This document shows, piece after piece, positions 53,301 through 61,564 of a stretch of DNA of 64,000 bases. Source of the stretch: Bacteroidaceae bacterium (lineage in GTDB: Bacteria; Bacteroidota; Bacteroidia; Bacteroidales; Bacteroidaceae); assembly GCA_017619585.1 (NCBI GenBank), contig JAFZSA010000032.1, forward strand, positions 17,543 through 81,542, written 5' to 3'. Within the stretch, counting starts at the first letter, position 1. Each line of letters begins with the position of its first letter. Under the pieces are notes generated by a model that saw only the letters and a list, made by a program, of their open reading frames with translations, did not search any database and was not told the DNA's origin. A program made the position numbers and the translations under genes.

Positions 53301-55913
53301 GCGAAAGGTCTGTATTGGAATGAGCCAATCTATTTTGTAGTGGGTAGCGAGCAGGATACCGTACGTGTAGGTTTGGAGAACCAGATGTATCTGTACGGCA
53401 ACTGGACGGTATGGGATACCTGGCGACTGGAACGTGTAGAGGGTGCAGATGATGCTACTGCTACAGCCCTTATCCTTGCCCAGCAGGAGAAGAACCTGCA
53501 GGAACTTGATGAACTGAATGGACAGACACAGTTAGCAGAGGAATACGAGCAAGCTCGTGAGGCACTCGAACAGGTTACTTCATTGGACGAGATGCTGGTT
53601 CTTGCAGATCAGCTGTCACGTTTGCCTGAGCAGATTCGCCTGAGTCACGTTGCCTATATCAACTATTCGGATGCTATTGATGTAATCAGGGAGGATGTCA
53701 AGTCACGTGACCACCTGAATGGGCACTATGCCGACCTTCTCAATACCTATCTCAATGAAAATGAAGAAGAGGTTGAAGGTCTGCCTAATGGCACCTACCA
53801 GAGTATCATCGAAACCAGAATGCTCTCTACAGAGGAACTGACAGCAGAGATATCCTTCGTTCAGGAACTGCTCAACTTTGCTATCAAGAACAGTATAAGT
53901 GAAGGTACCGACATTACCAACCTCATTGTTAATCCCGGAATGGATGTAGATGCTAATTTTACTGGCTGGAAGAGAGAAACGAGCAGAATTGGCACTGGAG
54001 ACAACAATCTGAGTTGTCAAACTGGTTACGGAGATATCTATTATGTAGCCGGTTCACTAAATACTGCCTTTAGGGTATGGCAGGACTTGGAAGAAGGATT
54101 GCCAAATGGTATTTATGAGATTCAGATTCCGGCTTATTACCGTCCAGGTAACAAAGGTGAGGGCGACGTAGTAGATGGCACAGATATTATTTCAGCTGAT
54201 ATCTTTATCAACGATTATCATACACCCATGATGAATATCTATAAAGATGTGATTCCTTATAGCGAGGCTATCAATGGTGTGAACTGCCGATACGATGCCG
54301 TTAACGATCCCGATGCTCCTCACAACGGACAGGATACCGGCTCTCAGGACTTTGACACAGGCAGTGGCTATGTACCTCATCAGCGCCCGGGATCAAGCTT
54401 TGCATTTAGTGCAGGACGATATGTGAACCATGCCTATGCAATCGTCGAGGACGGAAAACTGACCATTGGTGTCCGCAACACAGAGACACCTTGGTATCCC
54501 AATGGCTTGGCAGTATGGGGCAAGTTCCAGTTGCGCTATCACGGCAAGAGTGCAGAAGCTATAGAGCAGATGACACAGAATTTCGAGTCGCGTCTGGAAA
54601 CGCTGAAAACAGCCCAAAACGAACAAGATTTCTATTTCAATGTTTCATATATAGCAGAAATAGAGAATCTTATAGCCCAGATTAAGACTACATCCGATGC
54701 CGATGCTAAGATGGAGATGCTGAAGCAAATCAATGATATTTTCAATACCGTTAATAATAGCTATGCAAAGTATCAGGAACTTGCCAAGCTTATGGAATAC
54801 CTCTATGAGTATGGAGATGCTGTGGTCAATGAAGATCCTGATCTAAGCAATGCATGCTATGCTAAGATTGATGAAATCCAGAATCATCTGGTGGATGGTA
54901 ATCTGACTGACGAGGAAGCTGAACAATATGCTGTGGACATCAGAGACGATGCTACAATAGGAGGCGGTTTCTATGTTCAGGGCGACCTGGTTGATGCAGA
55001 AGGCAATGATATGCCATACGATACGAATACCAAGGTTTATCCGCTACAACGTCAGGAGGATGGCACCTACACAGGTATCTTTACTACTCAGAATCGCGCT
55101 AACCTGGTTCATACCGATGCCAGGGCTGGTATATACTTCACACGTCTGGATCAGACCTTCAAGTCTAACCAGCCATATCGCAGATTTGTGACACCCGTGC
55201 AGAACACTCATCCTCTCATAGCCGGAGCAGGACAAGACTATCAGATGACTGGTGCGAAGATGAAGGTTACGCTCAATCCCAAGGATAGTACTGTTGTCTT
55301 CGAGCCCATAGAATATGTATGGAATGACCGTGTCTTTGTCTGTGGTTCTATCCTTGACAAGGCTGGTGCAGAACATCGTTGGAAGAATGACGAGGTAGCT
55401 CCTCTGCAGCATAAGGGCGATGGAATCTACTCGGGTACAGTCAGATTCTTCGAGGATTATGTATATCCCGGATACGCCACCTTCATAATCATGGCCAGTC
55501 GCTCTACACTTGAGGATGAAGAGTACAGCACTGTTACACGTCCAGGATGGCTTGAAGCCAGTTATACAGCAACATACAATGACTGTGATCTGACTCCGGG
55601 AGTATATGCCGAGGACTTGATACGCGGCTATGGCAACAGTCGTCGCTTCCGCATCGAATGGACTCCAGGCGTTGCCCCCAAGGACTATTATATAGAATTC
55701 AACATGAATGCCCGTACAATAGCTGTTGTTCCTGACAATGGTGATGCCGAGGATGTCATCAACAGCCTCACCCCGACCCTCTCCAAAGACGAGGGCGCTG
55801 TTTACGACCTCAGTGGCCGTCAACTCGTCAGCTTGTCAACTCGTCAGTTTGTCAACTCTTTAAAGAAGGGTCTTTACATCATTGACGGCAAGAAAGTTGT
55901 TATAGGAAAATAA
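50334..55913 (+). CDS. 1859-aa multidomain secreted protein
   Basis: An exported protein with no recognised catalytic domain. The order is: signal peptide (to about 20); beta-trefoil-like module (22-168); two units of a CxxCG knuckle (GICSICGALN; FYCTVCGAFN) each followed by a GLUG-type beta-solenoid with FDGQGH / FDGQYH; a third knuckle (GFCEVCGKED) followed by a beta domain; coiled coils (about 1040-1200); a second carbohydrate-binding-like domain (LIVNPGMDVDANFTGW); another coiled coil (about 1410-1530); and two SusE/F-like domains. It ends with the tail YDLSGRQ...GLYIIDGKKVVIGK. It probably binds glycan or builds a surface scaffold. It lies 5 bases from the next sulfatase gene, so they are coupled. 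Confidence 0.8.
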   Translation: MRRNFTILVMLLLSIVSAWGLDIDKNSYYVISPRNNHDMYMKDTGQDIIQCNAGQDTYSYWRFIPTGKEGCYYVQNLFTKRYAQKVAETKEVMATMGTEPVEYFIMSTPAEGTDCFGLTSSDHSDLAFSTANCIALNWQEDKKCVQSYLAAVGTNHKSFWFFREVEPPSCLLGSHEYENGICSICGALNPDFVTKAEDGFYEISNGYQLEWYSALVNTGINDASARLMNDIDMAGIDHTPIAKNVDLRWRGTFDGQGHRILNLVINRPTENIQGLFGYLRGNSDSNTRVCNLIIDKSCSFTAYHQVGAIAGCSQGNQGLITLENIINEANVTAEGGTDAAALVGGQTGNAPTWRIRNIVNTGAITSTAESGYAGVVAGYYGNNAQNYQENIINLGIVTGFNGDMQLGRLSGTFINVFDISGTEGAGQGLDHDFTAEDVTIGRLCYFLNGNQSNIIFYQTIGEDNYPVPFATSKRVYMQGTLLCDGSPAGEEGTYSNSPDGSIVPPHTFVDGDFYCTVCGAFNDHFIEPVEGVLHMSTPLHLQWLAAYVATAPDYLEVVMDNDIDMDGIEFEGIGSLATPFLGHFDGQYHTISSLMMEGVTHDWSGFFNFIRGGSTIENLRLDENCHLTGAKGTALIGGCGMAGDVLLRNLGFEGFVDGQTTCAGAVLGANFQSIAKLTVENCYSTGSISGGTESAALVAWLGNNGAVISNCWTSATASGIQSEDKYAFRHDNAVVTNCYSLYGSQAQRFDYIELENGSLCYRLNGDQSTIRWYQNLDNGKQVDDFPTFMPTHGTVVVKAEMRCDGTYDSGNAEYSNNGEIVIPPHTFKDGFCEVCGKEDETYPFIRIFVNADHDNAQGYVNMGSNDGSGLAINNSVAEHWNQKWFESYQELKGLEPGLYKLRVQGLSRVKAWTDTDCEAYEEAELNPDYVQLYHNSQYYVDVNSKRISNLFMDIAKGKQENKIGTGTQTYHEASGLYVPNSLAACRAYFAKGLYWNEPIYFVVGSEQDTVRVGLENQMYLYGNWTVWDTWRLERVEGADDATATALILAQQEKNLQELDELNGQTQLAEEYEQAREALEQVTSLDEMLVLADQLSRLPEQIRLSHVAYINYSDAIDVIREDVKSRDHLNGHYADLLNTYLNENEEEVEGLPNGTYQSIIETRMLSTEELTAEISFVQELLNFAIKNSISEGTDITNLIVNPGMDVDANFTGWKRETSRIGTGDNNLSCQTGYGDIYYVAGSLNTAFRVWQDLEEGLPNGIYEIQIPAYYRPGNKGEGDVVDGTDIISADIFINDYHTPMMNIYKDVIPYSEAINGVNCRYDAVNDPDAPHNGQDTGSQDFDTGSGYVPHQRPGSSFAFSAGRYVNHAYAIVEDGKLTIGVRNTETPWYPNGLAVWGKFQLRYHGKSAEAIEQMTQNFESRLETLKTAQNEQDFYFNVSYIAEIENLIAQIKTTSDADAKMEMLKQINDIFNTVNNSYAKYQELAKLMEYLYEYGDAVVNEDPDLSNACYAKIDEIQNHLVDGNLTDEEAEQYAVDIRDDATIGGGFYVQGDLVDAEGNDMPYDTNTKVYPLQRQEDGTYTGIFTTQNRANLVHTDARAGIYFTRLDQTFKSNQPYRRFVTPVQNTHPLIAGAGQDYQMTGAKMKVTLNPKDSTVVFEPIEYVWNDRVFVCGSILDKAGAEHRWKNDEVAPLQHKGDGIYSGTVRFFEDYVYPGYATFIIMASRSTLEDEEYSTVTRPGWLEASYTATYNDCDLTPGVYAEDLIRGYGNSRRFRIEWTPGVAPKDYYIEFNMNARTIAVVPDNGDAEDVINSLTPTLSKDEGAVYDLSGRQLVSLSTRQFVNSLKKGLYIIDGKKVVIGK
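55760..55862. repeat. In-frame REP-like palindrome and tandem repeat in the 1859-aa gene
   Basis: CCCTC...GAGGG encodes NSLTPTLSKDEGA; after YDLSGRQ a repeat of GTCAACTC/GTCAGCTT (about 55826-55860) encodes the loop LVSLSTRQFVNS. Nearly the same protein stretch is coded in the protease gene at 27233-27333. Confidence 0.85.
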
Positions 55914-55918
55914 ATAGA

Positions 55919-57286
55919 ATGATAGTTAATAAGTTAATTTGGATTCCTAGTTTGGTCTGCTCTGCTGTCTATGCTGGGCAGGCCAAGCAAAGGCCCAACA
56001 TTCTGGTATTTGTTGCAGATGACTTGGGAACCAACGAGATTGGATGCTATGGAGGCGAGAATCTTCAGACCCCTAACATCGACCGTTTGGCCAAGGAAGG
56101 CATACAACTTACCAATAACTTCTGTTCTATGGCTGTGAGTGTACCCATACGTGCCTCACTCTATACCGGACTCTACCCACAGCACCACGGTTCCTTCCGC
56201 AACCACAAGCCTGTTACCCCTGGCTTGCGCAGTGTTGTTCATTATATGTCAGACTTAGGCTACAGAGTAGGACGCACGGGGAAAGACCACCCAACCAGAC
56301 AGCTCAGAGTGTTTCCCTTCGAGAAGATACCAGGCTTTGCAGTTAACTGCACGGCATCCCATCCCCCTGTATCCATACCCGATGGAATCCATGAGTTTAT
56401 GAGCCGCGATAACTCACAGCCTTTCTGTCTGTTTGTCTGCAGCATCAATACCCATGCGCCTTGGGACTCAGGAGATGCCTCCGAGTTCAACCCAGACAGT
56501 GTGCATCTGCCGCCCAACTGTGTGGATAATGCCGTAACCAGGCGTATGTTCTGCAATTATCTGGCTGAGATTCGTATGCTCGACAATGAGGTGGGAATGA
56601 CACTCCGAACCCTTGAAGAGACAGGGCAGCTGGACAATACACTGGTTATCTTCCTAGGCGAACAAGGTCCTAAGATGCCCTATGGCAAATGGACCTGCTA
56701 CCGCTACGGACAGCACAGTGCCTTCCTAGCCCGCTATCCACGTAAGATAAAGGCAGGCAGCGTCAGCGATGCTCTGGCACAGTACGAGGATGTACTGCCC
56801 ACGCTCATTGACTTTGCCGGAGGGGCTGCCATTGACACATTGGATGGTCGTAGCCTCTTGCCCATTCTATATGGCAATAAGAAGGCTCAGGTACGACAGT
56901 GGGCATACGGCATTCACAACAATCATCCCGAGGGTCCTGCATATCCTATCCGCAGCATTCAGGATAAGCGTTACCGCTTCATCATGAACCTGATGCCAGA
57001 AAGACCATATAGCGAGAAGCACATGATGAAGGCCGAAGATACTAACGATATGTGGGGGTCTTGGCTGGTAACGGCTCAGACTGATCAGCGAGCCTCGTGG
57101 CTCGTAGAACGTTTCGTTCACCGTCCGGATCAGGAACTCTACGATCATGATACCGACCCTTGGGAACTCAATAATCTGGCTGAGCTACCCGAATATGCTA
57201 CCCGTGTAGCTGAGATGAAGGAGGCCTTGCTGGAGTGGATGGATCGAATGGGTGATACCGGCATCGGGATGGATGTGCTGGAATAG
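55919..57286 (+). CDS. S1 sulfatase
   Basis: A 455-aa exported sulfatase with a signal-like N-terminus (to about 20). Metal ligands are Asp34-Asp35 in VADDLG, the Ser-type formylglycine site is S74-V-P-I-R78, and GRTGKDHP and LGEQGPKMPYGKW are present. It is the closest relative here of the sulfatase at 44761 but lacks a C-terminal module. It is translationally coupled to the 1859-aa gene (5-base gap). Substrate unknown. Confidence 0.93.
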   Translation: MIVNKLIWIPSLVCSAVYAGQAKQRPNILVFVADDLGTNEIGCYGGENLQTPNIDRLAKEGIQLTNNFCSMAVSVPIRASLYTGLYPQHHGSFRNHKPVTPGLRSVVHYMSDLGYRVGRTGKDHPTRQLRVFPFEKIPGFAVNCTASHPPVSIPDGIHEFMSRDNSQPFCLFVCSINTHAPWDSGDASEFNPDSVHLPPNCVDNAVTRRMFCNYLAEIRMLDNEVGMTLRTLEETGQLDNTLVIFLGEQGPKMPYGKWTCYRYGQHSAFLARYPRKIKAGSVSDALAQYEDVLPTLIDFAGGAAIDTLDGRSLLPILYGNKKAQVRQWAYGIHNNHPEGPAYPIRSIQDKRYRFIMNLMPERPYSEKHMMKAEDTNDMWGSWLVTAQTDQRASWLVERFVHRPDQELYDHDTDPWELNNLAELPEYATRVAEMKEALLEWMDRMGDTGIGMDVLE

Positions 57287-57316
57287 GCCCCCTTTAACTC
57301 CCCCTTTGGGGGCGAA
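57284..57316. repeat. REP-like palindrome between two sulfatase genes
   Basis: GGCCCCCTTTAACTCCCCCTT...GGGGGCG, spanning the stop codon of one sulfatase gene and the spacer to the next. A member of the same repeat family as 7686-7725. Confidence 0.7.
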
Positions 57317-57329
57317 AATAAAAGTAGAA

Positions 57330-58679
57330 ATGAAAAAAGACAAATTAATTACAGCCTCCGCTCTAGCTTTGTTCGCTACAGCAGCTACAAACGCTCAAGA
57401 TAAGCAGCCCAATGTGATTATCATGTACATAGATGATATGGGAATCGGTGACGTCAGTTGCTTCGGGGGCTCTTATACACCAACACCTAATATCGACCGT
57501 CTGGCTCAGCAGGGACTCTCCTTCACGCAGTACTATTCTGCTGCTCCGGTCAGCTCCCCATCACGTTGCGGCCTCATCACCGGTCAGTATCCATTGGAGC
57601 ATGGCATAAATACCTTTATGGATACCCGCGCTGCCAACAGAAGGGTTGAGCAGCTCGACTATCTGAATCCCTCAGCCCCCAGCATCGCCCGTGCATTCCA
57701 GCAGGCTGGCTATGCTACGGCCCATATAGGGAAATGGCACTTGGGCGGTGGACGTGATGTAACGGATGCCCCGGGCTTCGAGAACTATGGCTACAACGAA
57801 CATGTCTCTACCTATGAGAGCCCTGACCCCGACCCTATCATCACTTCAAAGAATTGGATATGGGCCGCTACCGATAGTGTGAAGCGTTGGAACAGAACAG
57901 CATATTTCGTGGACAAGAGCCTAGACTTCATCCGCCGTCAGAACGGCAAGCCTTTCTTCCTGAACCTATGGCCCGATGACATGCATACACCTTGGGTTCC
58001 TGAGGTATTTGCCGAAATGCGCGAAAGATGGGAGAAGGAAGATGCCTTTGAACCGGTATTGAAGGAGATGGATGTGCAACTGGGACGTTTCCTGTCAGAG
58101 TTGGATAAGATGGGACTTACAGAGAACACCATCGTCATCTTCACCAGCGACAACGGACCTGCACCCAGCTTTATGCAACGTCGCACCCTTGGTATGCGTG
58201 GTGCCAAGAACAGTCTCTATGAAGGTGGCATCAATATGCCATTTATTATCCGCTGGCCTGCTAAGATTCAGCCAGGAGAACGTAACGAGACCTCTATTCT
58301 CAGTGCCATGGACCTCTATCCGTCTCTCTGCAAGATGGCGGGCATACCCGTTGAGAATGGCTACAAGAGCAGGGGTGAAGATATGTCGCGCCAACTCTTG
58401 GGAAACAACAAGAAGAGGCGCAAAACCGACCTGATGTGGGACTTCGGTCGCAACAAGAGTTTCAACTTCCCAGGCAAAAAGGAAAACAGAAGTCCGCATC
58501 TGGCAATAAGACATGGCAAGTGGAAACTGCTATGCAACGACAACTGCACGGATATGGAGCTTTACGACATTGTAGCTGACCGTAACGAAACCCATAACCT
58601 TGCTGCCCAGAACCCGCGTCTGGCCCGTAAATTGGCACGGAAGGTGTGTGCCTGGTACGAAGACAATAGATTAAAGTGA
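57330..58679 (+). CDS. S1 sulfatase
   Basis: A 449-aa exported sulfatase (signal peptide to about 23, TNAQ). It has metal ligands Asp35-Asp36 in YIDDMG, the Ser-type site S75-S-P-S-R79, GKWHLGGG and FTSDNGP. It is closely related to the N-terminal part of the fusion protein at 41235 (ESPDPDP, NWIWAATD and WNRTAYFVDK are shared) but has no beta-helix. The ATG at 57330 was chosen because it begins a proper signal peptide; the upstream extension runs through the repeat at 57284. Confidence 0.93.
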   Translation: MKKDKLITASALALFATAATNAQDKQPNVIIMYIDDMGIGDVSCFGGSYTPTPNIDRLAQQGLSFTQYYSAAPVSSPSRCGLITGQYPLEHGINTFMDTRAANRRVEQLDYLNPSAPSIARAFQQAGYATAHIGKWHLGGGRDVTDAPGFENYGYNEHVSTYESPDPDPIITSKNWIWAATDSVKRWNRTAYFVDKSLDFIRRQNGKPFFLNLWPDDMHTPWVPEVFAEMRERWEKEDAFEPVLKEMDVQLGRFLSELDKMGLTENTIVIFTSDNGPAPSFMQRRTLGMRGAKNSLYEGGINMPFIIRWPAKIQPGERNETSILSAMDLYPSLCKMAGIPVENGYKSRGEDMSRQLLGNNKKRRKTDLMWDFGRNKSFNFPGKKENRSPHLAIRHGKWKLLCNDNCTDMELYDIVADRNETHNLAAQNPRLARKLARKVCAWYEDNRLK

Positions 58680-58685
58680 AGAATG

Positions 58686-58750
58686 AAAGCCCCCTCCGAC
58701 TCCCCCAAAGGAGGAGAGAATGGTTGATTATTGGGCTCTATTATGATTTT
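58686..58750. repeat. REP-like palindrome and word repeat before the last sulfatase gene
   Basis: CCCCCTCC...GGAGGAG (58688-58713) and an ATGAGTAGTGAATT word (58757-58770) that overlaps the start codon of the next gene. The palindrome shares GAGAATGGTT with the copy at 7686-7725. Confidence 0.7.
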
Positions 58751-58755
58751 GAATA

Positions 58756-60138
58756 ATGAGTAGTGAATTAAAAGTGACCCTGTTAGCGGCGATAACTGCC
58801 ACAAATGCTCTTGGAGCAACAAAGCCCAATGTGGTGATTATCGTGGCCGATGATTTGGGATGGGGCGACGTCAGCTATCACGGCAGCGTTATCCCTACTC
58901 CTAACATCGACCGCCTGATAGGCGAAGGCATAGAACTGGACCGTTTTTATACGGCCCCCGTCAGTTCCCCTACACGATGCGGATTGATGACGGGACGTTA
59001 TCCCAGTCGTTTCGGCATTCGAGAGACGGTCATCCCACCATGGCGAGACTATGGGCTTCCTGCCGAGGAAGAGACAATGGCAGACGTACTCGGACGCAAC
59101 GGATATCCCAACCGTGCTGCCATTGGTAAATGGCACATGGGACACAGCCGACTGCGTTACTATCCGCTGAATAGAGGATTCACACACTTTCACGGTGCTC
59201 TGAACGGAGCTTTTGACTACTTCGACCATACGCGTGAAGGGGAACTGGATTGGCACCAGGATTGGGAATCTTGCCATGAGGAAGGATATTCTACTGACCT
59301 CATTGCAGCAGAGGCAGCCCGTTGCATCAAGGAGTACTCCAAGGGTGAACCCTATTTCGTCTATGCCTGCTTCAATGCGCCCCATTCTCCCTATCAGGCC
59401 CCCGAAGATGAGCTACGCAAGTTCATCTCCAAGGAAGAGTTTGATGCCCTACCCCCGAAGGACCAGAAGGGATGGACCTACCGGGCTATGGTATCGCGCA
59501 TGGATACCGGCATAGGAACTATCCTGAATGCCATCCGTGAGTCGGGAGAGTGGGACAATACCATTATCCTCTTTATGAGCGACAATGGCGGAGTGCCCAA
59601 CATGGAACCCTACTGTGTGAACCTTCCGCTCCGAGGCAACAAGTTCGACGAATGGGAAGGTGGTGTCCGCACTGTGGCTGGCATCTATTGGAAGAAAGGT
59701 TTCAAGCAGGGAGGCAGGAAGCTGAAGCAGGTGACGGGCTTCGTAGATATGCTCCCAACCTTGTCAGACATCATTGGTGCGAAAGGAAAACCCAAGAATC
59801 CCTATGATGGAATCAGCATCTACAGTGTGCTTTGTGGCAAGAAAGAGCAGATAGACCGCGATATGTACCTGGGCTGCGGAGCGGGAGTCTGCCAGCAGTA
59901 CAAACTTATTCTGGCAGGTCAGCATTTGGGACTGAAGAAAGATTTTATAACAGACATACAGAAAAACCCTTCTGAGACTCGTGAAGGACGTATATACAAT
60001 GACCCCGAACGTGTACTCCGCTTACGGAATACTGTAATGAAAGGTGATGCCATCATTCCCTCTCAAAAGGAGATTCCGTACGGCAAAGGTCAAAAAGGAT
60101 TTGTTGCTCCACCTGAGTGGAAAGTTACAGAATACTAG
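58756..60138 (+). CDS. S1 sulfatase
   Basis: A 460-aa exported sulfatase. Metal ligands are Asp32-Asp33 in VADDLGWGD, and the Ser-type site is S70-S-P-T-R74. GKWHMG and FMSDNGG follow. It resembles N-acetylglucosamine-type or arylsulfatases of the S1 family and is not a close paralogue of the other five. The first residues (MSSELK) come from a word repeat, so the true start may be slightly further down; the hydrophobic stretch to NALGA then serves as signal peptide. It is the last gene of the locus, followed by a terminator. Confidence 0.9.
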   Translation: MSSELKVTLLAAITATNALGATKPNVVIIVADDLGWGDVSYHGSVIPTPNIDRLIGEGIELDRFYTAPVSSPTRCGLMTGRYPSRFGIRETVIPPWRDYGLPAEEETMADVLGRNGYPNRAAIGKWHMGHSRLRYYPLNRGFTHFHGALNGAFDYFDHTREGELDWHQDWESCHEEGYSTDLIAAEAARCIKEYSKGEPYFVYACFNAPHSPYQAPEDELRKFISKEEFDALPPKDQKGWTYRAMVSRMDTGIGTILNAIRESGEWDNTIILFMSDNGGVPNMEPYCVNLPLRGNKFDEWEGGVRTVAGIYWKKGFKQGGRKLKQVTGFVDMLPTLSDIIGAKGKPKNPYDGISIYSVLCGKKEQIDRDMYLGCGAGVCQQYKLILAGQHLGLKKDFITDIQKNPSETREGRIYNDPERVLRLRNTVMKGDAIIPSQKEIPYGKGQKGFVAPPEWKVTEY

Positions 60139-60183
60139 TTGATAACACATTATAATTAATAGTTGTAGTTTTTTCTCATAATT

Positions 60184-60223
60184 CCCTCTTCCACTCGCGA
60201 GAGCCGAAGAGGGATTCTTTTTT
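60184..60223 (+). terminator. Terminator of the sulfatase locus
   Basis: Stem CCCTCTTC (60184-60191) with GAAGAGGG (60206-60213), 14-base loop, then ATTC and a run of T. Confidence 0.85.
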
Positions 60224-60266
60224 ATATAAATTTACTGGATTCCTATGCCATTCCGCCAATTATGAG

Positions 60267-60274
60267 TATATTTG
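60267..60274 (+). promoter_or_regulatory. -7 box of the HAD phosphatase gene
   Basis: TATATTTG, 16 bases before the ATG at 60291. No clear -33 box. Confidence 0.55.
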
Positions 60275-60290
60275 CAAAAACATTTTTCAA

Positions 60291-60980
60291 ATGAACACTC
60301 TCAGTACTAATAGTCCTGATGATACACGCAAACTGGTGCTGTTTGATCTGGACGGCACCTTGCTTGATACATTAGACGACCTCAGCGAGGCCGTTAACTA
60401 CGCAATGAAACTGCGCAGTTTCCCCTTGCACACACATGATGAATATATGATGATGGTGGGGAACGGTGTACGCAACCTGGTAAAAAGGGCTTTACCCGAA
60501 GGCTATAAAAACGACAACATGGTGGAGGAAGCCCTGAAGGACTTCAAGGCATATTATACAGAACACATAGACGAACATACCCACCCCTATGCAGGTATGC
60601 AGGAGTTGCTGACCCAACTACACAAAGAGGGAGTACAGATAGCTGTTGCCTCTAACAAGTTTCAGGAGGGAACAGAACGTCTGGTTATGAAGTTCTTCCC
60701 CAACATCCCCTTCGTAGCTATACTGGGCAACCGTCCTGGCTTTCCGTTAAAACCAGACCCTGAGATTGTTCAGGAAGTATTACAGAAGACCGGCATCCCA
60801 AAAGAGAATGTGCTGATGGTTGGCGATTCCCAGACAGACATGCAGACAGCCATGAATAGTGGCATCCGTGGAATTGCTGTCAGCTGGGGCTACAGACCTA
60901 TGAAAGGCACCGAGGGGTTAACGGTTGTGGATACAGCAGAAGAGATCCTGAACATCATAAGGAATATACATCCAGAATGA
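60291..60980 (+). CDS. HAD phosphatase, phosphoglycolate phosphatase-like
   Basis: A 229-aa cytoplasmic haloacid-dehalogenase enzyme. The nucleophile motif is D19-L-D21-G-T, then VASNKF (motif II), KPDP (motif III) and VGDSQTDM (motif IV). The all-helical cap is of the phosphoglycolate phosphatase type (subfamily IA). The family removes phosphate from 2-phosphoglycolate formed in DNA repair, but related enzymes act on other phosphates. Followed closely by the acetyltransferase gene (21 bases), probably one transcript. Confidence 0.9.
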   Translation: MNTLSTNSPDDTRKLVLFDLDGTLLDTLDDLSEAVNYAMKLRSFPLHTHDEYMMMVGNGVRNLVKRALPEGYKNDNMVEEALKDFKAYYTEHIDEHTHPYAGMQELLTQLHKEGVQIAVASNKFQEGTERLVMKFFPNIPFVAILGNRPGFPLKPDPEIVQEVLQKTGIPKENVLMVGDSQTDMQTAMNSGIRGIAVSWGYRPMKGTEGLTVVDTAEEILNIIRNIHPE

Positions 60981-61001
60981 AACTGAATTAGAAAAGAGAA
61001 C

Positions 61002-61463
61002 ATGATTAGAAAAGCAACCCCAAAAGACATTAAGCGTATCATAGAGCTGCTGCATCAGGTTAACATGGTTCATCATGTAATACGGCCTGACCTGTTCAAG
61101 CCCTATACAACCAAATACAACGAGCAGGAACTGGAAACCTTGCTCAAGGACGACAGCAAGCCCATCTTTGTCTTTGATGACAATGAGGTGAAGGGCTATG
61201 CTTTCTGCCAAATTACAGAGGTCAGGGATAACCTGCTGCTGGAGGACAACAAGACATTGTATATAGATGACATCTGTGTTGACGAGCAGGCACGCGGTCA
61301 GCACGTAGGCAAGGCACTATACGAACACGTCCGTGATTATGCCCGCTCAATAGGATGCCATAACATCACCCTAAATGTATGGGAAGGAAACGACCCTGCA
61401 CTCAGCTTTTACAGGAACATGGGGATGCAAGTACAGAAAACCACAATGGAAATAATATTGTAA
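61002..61463 (+). CDS. GNAT-family N-acetyltransferase
   Basis: A 153-aa cytoplasmic enzyme. It starts IRKATPKDIKRI, shows the acetyl-CoA-binding segment around EQARGQHVGKALYEH (R/Q-x-x-G-x-G/A type), and ends with NVWEGNDPALSFYRNMGM. The acceptor (small molecule or protein terminus) is not predictable. It probably shares a transcript with the HAD gene before it. Confidence 0.9.
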   Translation: MIRKATPKDIKRIIELLHQVNMVHHVIRPDLFKPYTTKYNEQELETLLKDDSKPIFVFDDNEVKGYAFCQITEVRDNLLLEDNKTLYIDDICVDEQARGQHVGKALYEHVRDYARSIGCHNITLNVWEGNDPALSFYRNMGMQVQKTTMEIIL

Positions 61464-61474
61464 GCCCGAAAAAA

Positions 61475-61504
61475 CTTGCATTTAGAATAAAAAAGTTATT
61501 TTTG
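61475..61504 (+). promoter_or_regulatory. Promoter of the final secreted pair
   Basis: CTTG (61475-61478), 18-base spacer, TATTTTTG (61497-61504), with a leader of about 55 bases before the ATG at 61565. Confidence 0.6.
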
Positions 61505-61564
61505 CACCCGAATTAGGTAGAAACACATTATTTATAATAAGTGAACTAAACAGATATTGCTTAA

